Below are positions 1 to 12,830 of a DNA stretch of 64,000 bases, one piece after another. The notes below the pieces were generated by a model, which saw only the letters and a program-made list of their open reading frames with translations, ran no database searches and had not been told where the DNA came from. The position numbers were made by a program, and so were the translations under genes. The stretch's first letter is position 1; each line of letters begins with the position of its first letter. Origin of the DNA: Amoebidium appalachense (Eukaryota; Ichthyosporea). The stretch is taken from assembly GCA_963693365.1 (NCBI GenBank), contig CAVNZM010000005.1, positions 6,696,001-6,760,000 of the forward strand, written 5' to 3'.

Positions 1-221
1 CCATCCTTCGATTAGAATTACATTTATTCTCACTTTTGTCTTCCCGGCATGTGAATATGGTTTACCCCTTCTCGCCGCTTGGATAAAGAAAGAGAGAACT
101 AGAGCGCTTAAACCCCTGGCAAATTTCCTTGAAGCAGAAGTTGCCTCCTTTCTATCTAAAAACTGTTGTAAATCTGGGCCTGTAACGCTCTCGATATATG
201 GTCTGGTCCCAATAGCTGCTA

Positions 222-1402
<1,181 letters not shown>

Positions 1403-1681
1403 ACCCATGTCTCTCATAACTGTGACACTGTGTTTTACGTGCCTGCGCATCATGTGTGGTCCGTACGCCCAACAGTGTAACCCCAACATACACAAGAAAT
1501 CATACAATCACACACCGGTCCCACCTTCCGTGTGTCTATTTGTCCCTAGGCAACATCCCGTATACAGTACGTGCAACCCGTCCTCCCCCCTCCCCCCCCC
1601 CCCCCCTCGCCCCTCGCCCCTTCTCCTCCCCCAAATCTCTCTCCTTCAAATTCACACCCAGGATAAACCCAGGATAAACCC

Positions 1682-2194
1682 TCAATCCCCCTTCATCGCC
1701 ACCACCTCCCCCTCCACCGCACCATCACTCTCCCCCAAACCCGACCTCTGTGTTGTTGACGTGTTCCTCCCGGACAATCTCCGTGCGATTCGCGCCACGA
1801 ACGCAGGTGAAGACCTATTCCTCTTGATCGTCGAATCAGCGACCGAGGGCCTCCCAAGCTCCAAATCAGCAGAGTTGCCTTGTGTGTGTCTCCTCGTAGG
1901 AGGGGTGGCACCCGCGTCGGCGCGGTTTCTCTCCCCCGATGTTTTCTCCCCGAAATGGATGTATTCCTGTTGAAGCCTTTGCATGATTCTCTTCATCTCC
2001 CGCCTCGAAGGCGTAACTTCAATCCCCCCCGCGCGCGAACCAAACCCATCCTCGTTCCCTGCCATCCCTCCTGAACCTGAGCCCATTGCACCCGAGAGGA
2101 ACCCCGGGCTGCGTGGTTTCACCCTGGGTGATGGGTGTGTGTGCACGTCCAGGTGTGCGGCTGTTGGGGGCCTATCTGCCGTGTATTGCTGCAC
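1682..2194 (-). CDS. Possible coding exon, unrecognised
   Basis: The minus strand is open for 170 codons with balanced composition, unlike the low-complexity frames around it. The middle part is rich in Arg, Glu and Gln (REMKRIMQRLQQEY, about residues 64-77) and could form a helix or coiled coil. A Ser/Thr/Arg-rich stretch follows. I do not recognise a family. No convincing splice sites or start were found, and the true exon may be shorter than the open frame. It may equally be chance. Confidence 0.25.
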   Translation of the reverse strand: MQQYTADRPPTAAHLDVHTHPSPRVKPRSPGFLSGAMGSGSGGMAGNEDGFGSRAGGIEVTPSRREMKRIMQRLQQEYIHFGEKTSGERNRADAGATPPTRRHTQGNSADLELGRPSVADSTIKRNRSSPAFVARIARRLSGRNTSTTQRSGLGESDGAVEGEVVAMKGD

Positions 2195-2347
2195 GTATGG
2201 CTATAACTTCTCCTCAACCTCCTTTTGTACCCTCACTAGAAGGGTCTGTACACTCTCTGGCCCAATTTCGTGCCTCTCTTGGCCCAGTCCGTTCAAGCCG
2301 TTGGAGCTGCGAAGGAGGGGGAGGAGGGGGTGGGAGTGGGGGAGGGG

Positions 2348-2348
<1 letters not shown>

Positions 2349-2381
<33 letters not shown>

Positions 2382-2465
2382 GAAGGGGCAGGGGGAGGGG
2401 GGAGAGGGGAGGAGAGTTAGAACTTGTTATAGAGTACGAAGACAACGTCAGCGGGTGCCCTCCCT

Positions 2466-2515
<50 letters not shown>
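2349..2515 (+). repeat. Long G homopolymer runs
   Basis: Two G runs of about 30 bases (2350-2380) and 50 bases (2466-2515) flank a short mixed segment. Runs of this length recur through the window and make any frame across them unreliable. Confidence 0.9.
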
Positions 2516-2516
<1 letters not shown>

Positions 2517-2649
2517 TATGGGTGCGTGTTGATAAAATCTACCAATGTGCGTCGTGGCTGAATACACATCCACCCACCCACCTCCCCACCCACCCTTCTC
2601 TCCCCACGCACACACACGCGCGCGCGCGCTCACCTACGCACACGTGCGT

Positions 2650-2717
<68 letters not shown>

Positions 2718-2818
2718 GTGTCCGTGTGTACGTGTGTGTGTGTGTTTGTATGTGTGTACGTGTGTGTGCGGCGCCTGTTTTGTGTGTGTGCGCGCGTGCG
2801 CACGCGCCGAGTGTGTAC

Positions 2819-2873
<55 letters not shown>

Positions 2874-2900
2874 ATTTGTATGTGTGTACGTGTGTGTTCG
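2650..2900 (+). repeat. Back-to-back (CA)n and (GT)n tracts
   Basis: A CA tract (about 2650-2718) passes into GT-rich sequence and a second pure GT tract (2824-2872). The two arms are reverse complements, so single-stranded DNA or RNA could fold into a long hairpin. No gene is visible in this stretch. Confidence 0.85.
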
Positions 2901-3387
2901 TAGGTGCTGCACACTACAGAGATCCAGCACATAAAAGTTTACCAAAGCAGCAGGAAAGTTACAATACCTTGGTAGAGTGTGCAATACCTTGGTAGAGGCA
3001 CCCAAAGGGGCAGAGGTGAACACTACTTCTCTGCACAACGTCTGCCTTTGTCTAGCACGAGGTCTCGTATACATGCATGCATTCATGCTCTCGCGTGTCT
3101 GCATGTTCCGGCATGAACTTCATACGCCTTGACGAGTACATGCAACCCTCTCAACAGGTGAATGATTTCTCAAGTGTGCCCTTCTCTACGTGTGGAATGG
3201 GCCCTTATTATCTCGGTGTGGACACGTGCGGTGGGGTGTATCTTGGTGACGAACAGGGCTGTTGGCGACAACCACATGAGGTGCATGCAGCCCCTACCCT
3301 GCACACCACCCTCAGCCACGTGTTTCATGACCAGGCCACCACAGCCACTACGAGGCGACCATGGGCTGGATTACCACTGTCACACAC
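2901..3387. other. Unique sequence before the gap, no gene seen
   Basis: This is mixed-composition sequence with a near-tandem repeat of CAATACCTTGGTAGAG (about 2963-2998). The open frames that enter the gap are not supported by any motif. Confidence 0.5.
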
Positions 3388-3887
3388 NNNNNNNNNNNNN
3401 NNNNNNNNNNNNNNNNNNNNNNNNNNNNNNNNNNNNNNNNNNNNNNNNNNNNNNNNNNNNNNNNNNNNNNNNNNNNNNNNNNNNNNNNNNNNNNNNNNNN
3501 NNNNNNNNNNNNNNNNNNNNNNNNNNNNNNNNNNNNNNNNNNNNNNNNNNNNNNNNNNNNNNNNNNNNNNNNNNNNNNNNNNNNNNNNNNNNNNNNNNNN
3601 NNNNNNNNNNNNNNNNNNNNNNNNNNNNNNNNNNNNNNNNNNNNNNNNNNNNNNNNNNNNNNNNNNNNNNNNNNNNNNNNNNNNNNNNNNNNNNNNNNNN
3701 NNNNNNNNNNNNNNNNNNNNNNNNNNNNNNNNNNNNNNNNNNNNNNNNNNNNNNNNNNNNNNNNNNNNNNNNNNNNNNNNNNNNNNNNNNNNNNNNNNNN
3801 NNNNNNNNNNNNNNNNNNNNNNNNNNNNNNNNNNNNNNNNNNNNNNNNNNNNNNNNNNNNNNNNNNNNNNNNNNNNNNNNNNNNNNN
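3388..3887. other. Assembly gap (500 N)
   Basis: Exactly 500 unknown bases, a conventional placeholder length, so the real size is unknown. The right edge lies in a palindromic tandem array, which probably caused the gap. Confidence 0.98.
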
Positions 3888-3985
3888 AGAGTGATTCTGC
3901 TTTTTGCAGAAAATTTCTGCCTTTTGCAGAATAATTCTGCTTTTTGCAGAATAATTCTGCTGTTGCAGAATGATTCTGCTTTTCG
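3888..3985 (+). repeat. Tandem palindromic repeat, about 21-22 bp unit
   Basis: About five copies of a unit containing ATTCTGC, a T-rich spacer and GCAGAAT are visible right of the gap. Each unit can form a 7-bp stem with a short T loop, and adjacent units also form GCAGAAT-ATTCTGC palindromes. The array is cut by the gap and may be much longer. Confidence 0.85.
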
Positions 3986-4256
3986 CAAGTTGACTCTGCC
4001 GATGTGGTTGCCACTGGTTGGGCCCTCACGTACGCGGTGCCCTCGGCAGTGCGAATACCCAGTAAGCCAAGTTGTATATAGATAGCATTAGACTTAGTAC
4101 ATCCTTGTGTGGTGTGGCCTGGTGTATTCCTACTGCTGTGAGAGTGTGGGGGCATCTCCCTTTCGCACTGAGTTTCTCGCTTGAAAAGTGGTTTCTTCAA
4201 CGCCTGGTGATCCACTGCAACCTATGGTAACTTCTACACGCTGTCTACGCTTCTAC

Positions 4257-5188
4257 TGTTGTAATACGTAGTATCTACATATGGTAAGATCTTCTCAGTT
4301 TGTGTTATGTTTCAGTTCATATGCTTAGTGTATATGCCACACTTCTATTATGTAAAATGAAGCATCGATCTCCGATATGCTTGTATACTTGTAATCATTG
4401 ATCGTGTTGTATCGGCTCTAATCGTGTATTGTAATATCGATTAGAATATTTATATGTGTGTACACGGATCCACCCACTCAGGGAGAGACGTGTACATGTT
4501 CGTGTGTACATAAATATCTCTGGTTATAGTTATGCTATTGCTATCTTGTTTGTTGATCTGTGCTCTCTTTTCCTTCCTCTTTCTCCTTCCTTATTTTCTT
4601 TTCTTTCTCTCTTTGTCTTCATGTGTATAATCATATTTCTTTTCTACTAATATATGTTAGGTAGATTTGTGTTACTTAATACGTGTTCATTGGACGGTAA
4701 CACACTTAGGCTACACTTAGAATAGCATGTGTGTTTAGACTTCATTAATTTACTTTAGTTTTCATGTGTTGCCGGGCTTTAACCAATCATCAAGGTTAAG
4801 TGTGATATGTCTGAGTCTTTGCAGTATGTCATAGGTTAGAACTTCCTTGATGATGACACAAGTTGACCTTAACTAGTGTCTGTGTCCTATCGTGTGCGTC
4901 TCCGCGTACCGGATCTCTCTGAAAGCAATTGGTTCTTAGTGATTGGTTTCTATTAGAGATAGATCTGATTTCCGACTGGTCGGAAATCATGTATGGATTG
5001 GACTTAGAGGAATTTCAGGTATTTATTCGAAGATCAGAATAAATTCAGTTCAGTCGTGTCTAAACATTGATGTCTGTTGTGTACACTGCTCCGATCGTTC
5101 CGTGTTTTGTTGTTGTGTGTGTCTGTGGTGTTTTCACACTGCACCACTGTGTCTCTGCTTACATCCCAAATACTTATACAATTTAACA
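4257..5188 (+). mobile_element. Solo LTR of the Ty1/copia family at 33221-39961
   Basis: The sequence starts TGTTGTAATACGTAG and ends ATTTAACA. It matches the LTRs of the full copia element along its length, with more differences than those LTRs show between themselves. It is flanked by a perfect 5-bp target duplication TCTAC (4252-4256 and 5189-5193). No internal sequence is present, so it is a solo LTR left by LTR-LTR recombination. It is older than the full-length copy. Confidence 0.93.
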
Positions 5189-5362
5189 TCTACGCGACCC
5201 AAGTTGGCGGTGGGCTGCTGCAACTTCTTCAGCTACTTCTGCGCTGCGTGAGTGGAGGGGCGGCTACTAGTACTTGGTCGTTGTCCGGGGAGCTTTCCAA
5301 GTGACTGCCAGTCCTTCAACGGCCTCCAGTCGTATGGCAATGACCGGGTTTGCTTGCATGCA

Positions 5363-5811
5363 TTTCTGTAATTGTGTTTTTCTGTGTGTCCTGCCACAAC
5401 TAGGCCACCTTATCAGAGAGCTAGATGCCGTTTCTCCGGGTTATCTAGGGGCCCGTTGGGGTTGTTTTTTAGCTCAGATTTGGTCTGCATTGCTCTTTTA
5501 GAGGCTGACTTGCTTGCTGTGCCTCGGTAGATTTTAAGGGGGGCCTGTTGGGAAGGAGCAGTAATGATGTTTTCTTGGCAATGCGGAGTGTGGGCTGGTC
5601 AACATCGATGCACATGACTAGTTGGAGCAAACTAGTTTCACGCATACACGTACACTTAAGGTTTAAGTTGCCCGCTGGTGTCCTTTGTCACTTGTACAAG
5701 TCGCTTTATTTTTATTTCGTAGCTTTGGCTTTTTCAGTTCTATTGGTGGTTATGTAGCCTGTGGCTGCACGTTGCCTTCATACACAACAGATCAATAAAC
5801 CCGAGTCAAAA
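5363..5811 (+). repeat. Dispersed repeat Z, copy 1
   Basis: About 450 bases recur in inverted orientation at 47883-48336. Shared landmarks are a GGCCTGTTGGGAAG-like segment, a small hairpin ACTAGTTGGAGCAAACTAGT, and an end reading ATCAATAAA followed by CGAGTCAAAAG. No coding frame is conserved. The family is unknown; an LTR or MITE fragment is possible. Confidence 0.8.
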
Positions 5812-6735
5812 GGAAAAAAAAATTCATTTTTTTTTTCAACTCCAAGAATATCACACGACAGCTCTCATCGAGATATGTCGATTGCACTAAGAAACGTCTA
5901 AAGTTTATATGTGGATATTCGAGAAACACGCTTGCAAAAATCGATGACGTCACAAACCCCCTAAATAGTCCGAAAACTTCTCAATGAGAAAAAAAAATTG
6001 CAGTTTTTATTTTTTTTACGTTTCGAAACGTCAGTTTGTAGCCCTTGATGGGAGGCATCGAAAAATGTGTCTTTACCCGAATGGGATAGACCGAGGGTAA
6101 GTTATTGGATCGCGAAATTTAAAAGATCTATTTTTCCGGATGGGCGATGTCCGACACCATATATGTGTGATCAGTGATCACATGACTGCCGATCACATAG
6201 GAAAATTCTGTTTGCGCAATCATGACGTCACATTTTAAAAGATTTAAACTCCCCAATGTGGAAATTATAAATCCGGGCTCGACGCGCCCGGCCGGCGCCG
6301 CCCCCTCTGCCAGCCGCAGGCTTCAAAGGCGGCCCGACGCGAGCGGGTCAATTTGGGTGGTAAAGAGGGGAAGAGACAAGCAAGGAGGGGAGTTATATAA
6401 ACATCATAGTCAAGATGTTGCCCCAGGTATATACAAAGCATGTTATAGGGGGTGTATAGTGGGTTGGTGCGGTGGAGAGTTTTTTCCTTTCTGGAGTTGT
6501 GGGCGAGGTTCCGGGGTGGCTTTATGGGCGGACCTTGCGAGGATGTGACAGAGAGAGAAGCGAGAGAGTTAGTCATCTGTGGGAAAGAAAGTGGGCGAAC
6601 GATGGACTTAATGTGTTCGCTCAGGTAGACAGAAGAGGTGCAGGATCTGTTGTTGTTTTGGGAAACTCCGAGTCTTGATTGGAGAGTTCGACATGCTGTC
6701 TGGGAAGGGAGGTTGCCAGCTTTTAACCTGTCTTT
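5812..6735. other. AT-rich then mixed sequence, no gene seen
   Basis: This stretch begins with A and T runs and holds a palindromic region around TGATCAGTGATCACATGACTGCCGATCACA (about 6168-6198). The frames at 6222-6678 lack motifs or codon regularity, so I do not call a gene. Confidence 0.4.
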
Positions 6736-7138
6736 TTGAGGTGGTCTCCTGCAACGCTCTTACACCAAGTTATTTTCTTATCGTCAACCTTTGTTCCCGT
6801 TTACTTACAATGGCTCCCCCGCTTCCTCTCCTTCTCCTTCTCCCTCTCCCTCTTTATCTTCCTCTCCCTCTCCCTCTCCCTCTCCCTTTCCCTCCTCCTT
6901 CCCTCCCCTCCCATGCGTTCCACGTCTTCATACAACCATGCCGTTCCACGTCTTCATACAACCGCATGGTCACGGACACACACACACACGCGCACACACA
7001 CAGCACACACACTCTCGTCTCCACACACCACGCACGCACAGACACGTACACCCCACCTCCCCCTCCCCCTCCCCCTCCCCCTCACCCCACCCCCCTCTCC
7101 CCCCGGCCCCACACACACATTCACACACACACTTGCAG

Positions 7139-7581
7139 CTTGCCACCCGCCTGGCTCCCCGCACAGCCTCGCGCGTCCCCGTCCGTGGGCTCCACGTAAG
7201 TGCCCTTCTGTTTTTTTGCAAAACTTTGGGCTTTCTAGCCTGCTTCTGTGATCTGTGTGTGAGCATACGGGCAGCGGTGTTCGTTGGCTTCTCTTTGTGG
7301 TTTAGGTTTACGAACGCTTTGACACACATCCAAACACTGCTTGCTGCAGGCACTATGATTCCACTCATGGTCTTGGTGTCTACTTTTCTTTGCTATATTG
7401 GTATAGGGAAGTTGGACAGCCAAACGAGAATTCTGCTCTTGCTTTCATCACAGCACTCAGATCTGCTGATGGGATGGGACTTGGGGATGCATTCAGGGAC
7501 ACTTGCTCATACAGCCAACTATATTCCCATGCATGGTCACATGTACACGAAGAAGGTCTTATAGACACGATGATAACATAG
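7139..7581 (+). CDS. Candidate two-exon 3' end of an unrecognised gene
   Basis: A first segment (7139-7195) lies between an acceptor-like TTGCAG and a strong donor GTAAGT. A second (7350-7581) follows CTGCTTGCTGCAG and ends at TAG. Joined, they keep one frame (codon split AC|G). The second segment encodes about 77 residues with a natural-looking composition, including THGLGVYFSLLYWYREVG and ALAFITALRSADGMGLGDAF. I do not recognise the family. A CA tract lies just upstream of the first acceptor, as in the complex I gene downstream. The alternative is a chance open frame. Confidence 0.35.
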
Positions 7582-7654
7582 TCATATAACTGCACATACG
7601 CTTGGATATTCGCGGGCGTAGGCGGAGGTGCCTGCGCGTGGACAAGCAGACATG

Positions 7655-7862
7655 CACACACACTCACACATGCACTCACACACACGTACACGTGCACACC
7701 CGCGCGTGCACACACACACATACACGCATACACACACACAAAGGCATATGCATGAACCGCTCGCACGTATGCTCTCACTCGCATGCATGCATATGCTTGC
7801 TCACGTTCATGCACACACGTGCGTACACACACACAACACACACGCACCCACCCACACCCACA

Positions 7863-7897
<35 letters not shown>

Positions 7898-7982
7898 CGA
7901 AAAAAAGAAAACCCACAAAGGGTCTGGGCATGCAGGTGCGCTTGCACACACACACACATAGGGCGCCCTCGCCGCTCGCGCG

Positions 7983-8056
<74 letters not shown>

Positions 8057-8150
8057 AACACAAAAAAAAAAAACAGAAAAAAAACCACAAACGGTCTGGG
8101 CGCGCAGGTGCGCATGCACACACACACATAGGGCACCCTCACCGCACACA
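7655..8150 (+). repeat. CA-rich tract with an internal ~175-bp tandem duplication
   Basis: Two copies of a block lie at about 7876-7976 and 8062-8150. Each has a poly-A stretch, CCACAAA(G/C)GGTCTGGGC, GCAGGTGCGC, a CA tract and TAGGGC(G/A)CCCTC. A pure CA tract of about 60 bases sits between them. No gene is visible. Confidence 0.8.
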
Positions 8151-8251
8151 CACCCACTGCAGTAACGCCAGAACGCTCCCACTCCTGCAATACATCAGCC
8201 CACCATCTGGCTTTTTAATCTTTCCAAGTCCCTCTGTGTAGCCTCCTATCG

Positions 8252-8477
8252 TTGCCACTTTGTGTCCCGAGAGCTTTATCTATCCTGATCCCCCTCCCCT
8301 CCCTCCCCCCGTTCCCCGCCCCCTCTCCCCCCTTCCTCCCCCTGAGGATGGGCTCTGTTTATTATGCGTATTCTTCATGTGTGGTCTGCACTCTGCATTG
8401 TTTTGTTAGTTACGAATGTGTACTTCGTACCAAAACACATCTACCCCCCCACCTCCCCCCTCGCCCTTCCCCCAAAC

Positions 8478-8551
<74 letters not shown>

Positions 8552-8684
8552 ATTCTATGCCTCCAGGGGGGCCAGGGGGGCATACGAACCCTTATTGGAA
8601 TGGGCTCTACTTTTGTTGCACGCTCTCCTTTTTTTTTTTGTTTTGCTTGGCCTTGCTAGGTTCGCAAATTGTTCTTGTTGTCGT

Positions 8685-8722
<38 letters not shown>

Positions 8723-8820
8723 CCCCCCTTCTTCCACCGTCCCTGCTCTTGCGCTGACCAATTACTACTCGACCTCATTTCCCTGCACCAAATACGTCAA
8801 CACCACCACCATCCCATTCC

Positions 8821-8853
<33 letters not shown>

Positions 8854-9029
8854 CGCAGGGGCCAAAACTCTGACGCGATTGATGAATTGGGTCCTCTCTG
8901 AGGATGGGCTCTGCTTCTGACGCATACTGTACACATGGCTGATGTAGCATACTTGAATGTTTGCCTTTGCATGTGTCCTGCACCATGCTTCTCATCGTGT
9001 ATGTGTACTTCGTACTGTGTTCTGCATTC

Positions 9030-9073
<44 letters not shown>

Positions 9074-9749
9074 TCCTCCCAAAAAAAAAAAAAAAAAAGG
9101 GGGACATGCTGGGGGGTGTAGACTCACCTGCACTTTTTGGCATTCTGTGTGCTCGTTTCTGTGTGTCCTTTCTATTTGATATGACTTGGGTGTTTTTGCT
9201 CTACTTTCTGTATGCTACCTACTGAACCTATTATAATAATCCCCGATGTATATTGTGTGTGTCACCGGTGTTGTCTTCTTGGATGTATGCTTCGTGCTCA
9301 GCAATCTAACAATAAACATATCCCAACCCCCCCTATGCACTCTGCATTGTGTCGTCAGTGTGTGAAGGTACTGTGTAATCTAACACAATCTTAACATTCC
9401 TCCGATCATACCCCCCACGTACACACGCATACACACCCACATACACACACACACCACGCCCACGTGCATTCACCCACACTCACATATTCATACCCACACA
9501 ACCACTCACGCACACCCACGCACATCCACACTTCCGTACACCTACACATTCACACAACCGCATTTACCGACCCACACTTGAACACATCTCCCCTCCCCCC
9601 CCACCACCACCCACCCCACACATAGCCCCACATCTACGACCACACACACACACATACATCCGTGCACCTAACTTCCTCTCCCCCCTCCCCCTTTCCCCCC
9701 TTCCCTCCCCCCTCCTCCCGCCCCCCTCTCCCCTCCCTCCTCCCCCTTT

Positions 9750-9820
<71 letters not shown>
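8252..9820 (+). repeat. Poly-C blocks with repeated upstream module
   Basis: Three blocks share a GATGGGCTCT(G/A) motif (near 8345, 8599 and 8899), and two of them also carry a GTGTACTTCGTAC-type motif (8418 and 9004). Each is followed within about 150 bases by a long C run (about 8450, 8689 and 9032). A mixed CA/C-rich stretch with a pure CA tract at 9751-9820 follows and abuts the exon at 9822. This is probably intron or 5' sequence of the complex I gene. Related modules recur near 56.8-57.1 kb and 60.1 kb. Confidence 0.55.
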
Positions 9821-9821
<1 letters not shown>

Positions 9822-9824
<3 letters not shown>

Positions 9825-9965
9825 TACGAGGCTGTTGAGCGATGGGCCACGATGAGGGAGACCACCAACAAGTCGTTTGAGTGGACACGCATCAACATCC
9901 TCCTGGCTGTGGTGTTTGGTGGCGCCGTGCCTGTGGGCATCTACAAGATGGCCGTAGCAAACCAG
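9822..9965 (+). CDS. NDUFB4: NDUFB4-like complex I subunit, internal exon
   Basis: The exon encodes 48 residues beginning KYEAVERWATMRE, continuing with SFEWTRIN and then a hydrophobic segment LLAVVFGGAVPVGIYKM. This order (acidic/aromatic N part, Arg-Glu pair, F-x-WTR, one membrane helix, IYK) matches the short NDUFB4-type accessory subunit of mitochondrial NADH:ubiquinone oxidoreductase as known in plants. The family is a single-pass inner-membrane protein of roughly 70 residues in plants. The acceptor is the end of a (CA)n tract (CACACAG). The donor is CAG|GTGCGT, phase 0. The start codon lies further upstream and was not found; only a short N-terminus should be missing. Confidence 0.75.
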
Positions 9966-9986
9966 GTGCGTGGGTGAAAGAGAGGT

Positions 9987-10017
<31 letters not shown>

Positions 10018-10064
10018 GGGGGGGGGAGGAAGAGGGGGCAGAGAGAGAGAGAGAGTGAGTGAGT

Positions 10065-10097
<33 letters not shown>

Positions 10098-10113
10098 GGG
10101 GGAGAGAGAGAGT

Positions 10114-10144
<31 letters not shown>

Positions 10145-10209
10145 GGTGAAGGGGTGGAGGGGGAAGGTGATGGGAAGGAAGGGGTTGTTTTTTGTTTTTT
10201 TTTTTTTTT

Positions 10210-10241
<32 letters not shown>

Positions 10242-10484
10242 GGGAGGGGGATGGGAGAGGGAAAAGGTGTGTGTAGGGGGGGGGGGGGGGGGGGGGGGGG
10301 AGGGGCGGGGGAGGAGGCTGATGGCGGGTGGGTGGGGTGGGGAGTTTGGGGGGGGGGGGGGGGGGGTTGGAATGCTGGGGAGGAGGGTTGTGCGTGGGGG
10401 GAGGGGTGATTGGGGGGAGTGTCCGTACTTTTTTTTTTTTTTTAGGGGGGTGGGGGGGAGAAAGGGTGCATGTTGAGGGGTGGG

Positions 10485-10528
<44 letters not shown>

Positions 10529-10874
10529 TCGTAGTATTCTTTTTCTGCCTGCTGGAGTAACTAGGGGGAGGGAGGGGGGGGGAGGGGGGGGGGGGGGGGG
10601 GGGGTGGGAATGATGGGTCGGTAAGTCAGTGGTCTGAAGTGGATGGGGTATGTGGGGGAGGGGATGGGTATGGGGATAGGGGTGGGGTGTTCGATGCGGC
10701 ACATGTGTTCATGTGTGTTTTAGCACGTGTCTGTTTGAACACGTCTGTGTCTGCGTGTGTGCTTGCGTGCATGCGTGTGTGCGTACCTGCGTCTGATCAC
10801 ATTTGTACTGGCACTCGCACACATAGATGGAGAGCATGCACACACACACACATACGGGCACACACACACACTCA

Positions 10875-10921
<47 letters not shown>

Positions 10922-11199
10922 TAAGCGGCATAGTCCCGTCCTCCTCCCCTTCCCCCCCCCTCCCCCCAGGAGCATAAACACACATGCACAAAGCAGACAC
11001 GAGCACAAACACCTTTGGCACACACACTCGTGCAATGCACGTTGTCACAGAACGCATGCCCATCCATCAAACTGTGTTGTCTTGTGTGGTCGCTTTTGCA
11101 TTGAGTGTGCGCAAAGGCAAGAAATGGGCAGGATGTGTTTTTTGCCTTTTCTTTTTGTTTATTTTGTGCAGACGATGGGGAAGGAGGGTGTGTGTGTGT

Positions 11200-11232
<33 letters not shown>

Positions 11233-11640
11233 GGGGGGAGAAAGGGGGTATTTGTGATCCACCGATACACGGTGGGATTGGAAAAGGGAGCAGGGGTGGG
11301 GTAGGGGCAAGAATGAGTGTGTGTTGAATGGCCAGAAGTGATTGCATGTGACCACTATCCCAGGGCTAATTGCTAACGGCTACTCCCGCTCTTGAATGGC
11401 TTCACACACACACACACGCACGCACACACGCACTCGCACAGGCACTCGCACACGCACAAGCACACGCACACGCACATGCACATGCACACACACACATCAC
11501 ACACTCACACTCACACTCACACACACACGCACACACACACACATGCACACACACACAGGCCCCCACATGCAAACACTCACAAATGCACACTTGCACTCAC
11601 CCGCATGCTCGTGGATTCTCACACACACGCACACGCGCGC

Positions 11641-11681
<41 letters not shown>
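9966..11681 (+). other. Intron with GT/G-rich 5' part and CA-rich 3' end
   Basis: The intron starts GTGCGTGGG and soon enters (GT)n and long G runs (10001-10026, 10081-10102, 10129-10146 and further), a T run and another (GT)n (about 10488-10526). Its second half holds CA tracts (10839-10920, 11403-11680) and ends directly in CACACAG. The two ends are therefore complementary simple repeats. There is no pyrimidine-rich tract in the last 40 bases before the acceptor. Confidence 0.7.
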
Positions 11682-11735
11682 CACGAACTTGACCGCCTCA
11701 ACAACCGGGGAGCGCGGAAGTACTTCCCCGAGTAA
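11682..11735 (+). CDS. NDUFB4: NDUFB4-like complex I subunit, terminal exon
   Basis: The exon joins in phase 0 to the exon ending at 9965 and encodes HELDRLNNRGARKYFPE, then TAA. The charged tail with G-x-x-(R/K)-(K/Y)-(Y/F) just before the stop corresponds to the short matrix-side end of the plant subunit. This independent match in the right frame and order supports the whole gene assignment. With the upstream exon it gives 65 residues, close to full length. Confidence 0.72.
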   Translation, partial: HELDRLNNRGARKYFPE

Positions 11736-11842
11736 TTTACCTCCATTGGTTAAATATCATGCGCCACACCAGACCATAGCTACGATCGGCATGCCCCATT
11801 AAAGTTTACGCATATGCCGAGGCCGCTGCTACTGATCAAAGC

Positions 11843-11929
11843 CCCCTCCCCCCCTCCCCCCTCCCCCCCCCCCCCTCCCTCCCCCCCTTTCCCCCTCTTT
11901 CTCCCCTCCCTCCCCTATCTTTCCCCCCC

Positions 11930-11986
<57 letters not shown>

Positions 11987-12422
11987 ACACACACCACCCC
12001 CACCCCCACCCCCTCCTCACACGCAGGGGCACGCAATCACGCACGTGTAAGCACGTCTTCCTGTCAAGGATGATGCCTTGCATATTTTTGGACCTAACTG
12101 ACCCCCCCCCCCCCCCCCCCCTCCCCCCCCCCCCCCCCCCCCCCCGCGGGGGCCGCGGATCCCTCTCTCCACCCGAAGGGTTCCCTCTGACATTTACTAT
12201 ACATACTAATTATTAGCCCATTCGTGAGCGTCCCGTCACCCCATTTCAATTGCCCCATGATGGCCACAATGCTAAATTTAGCACATGCAGTGTCATGCTC
12301 GTTCTCAGACATCGATATCAGTGCGAGGGCGGTGGCTCGCTTCCCCCCCCCTCCCCCCCCCCCCTCCCTCCCCCCTTTCCCCCTCTTTCTCCCCTCCCTC
12401 CCCTATCTTTCCCCCCGTCCCC

Positions 12423-12483
<61 letters not shown>

Positions 12484-12830
12484 CACCCCCACCCCCACCC
12501 CCTCCTCACACGCAGGGGCACGCAATCACGCACGTGTAAGCACGTCTTCCTGTCAAGGATGATGCCTTGCATATTTTTGGACCTAACTGACCCCCCCCCC
12601 CCCCCCCCCTCCCCCCCCCCCCCCCCCGGGGGGCCGCGGATCCCTCTCTCCACCCGAAGGGTTCCCTCTGACATTTACTATACATACTAATTATTAGCCC
12701 ATTCGTGAGCGTCCCGTCACCCCATTTCAATTGCCCCATGATGGCCACAATGCTAAATTTAGCACATGCAGTGTCATGCTCGTTCTCAGACATCGATATC
12801 AGTGCGAGGGCGGTGGCTCGCTTCCCCCCT

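Noticed and set aside
2086-2995. Frames crossing G runs and CA tracts
   Set aside because: They depend entirely on homopolymer and microsatellite length, which is unreliable here.
3888-3985. CRISPR-like array
   Set aside because: Units are contiguous palindromes without unique spacers, in a eukaryotic context.
6222-6678. Overlapping frames of about 100 codons on both strands
   Set aside because: No motif, no splice context and no better codon regularity than neighbouring sequence.
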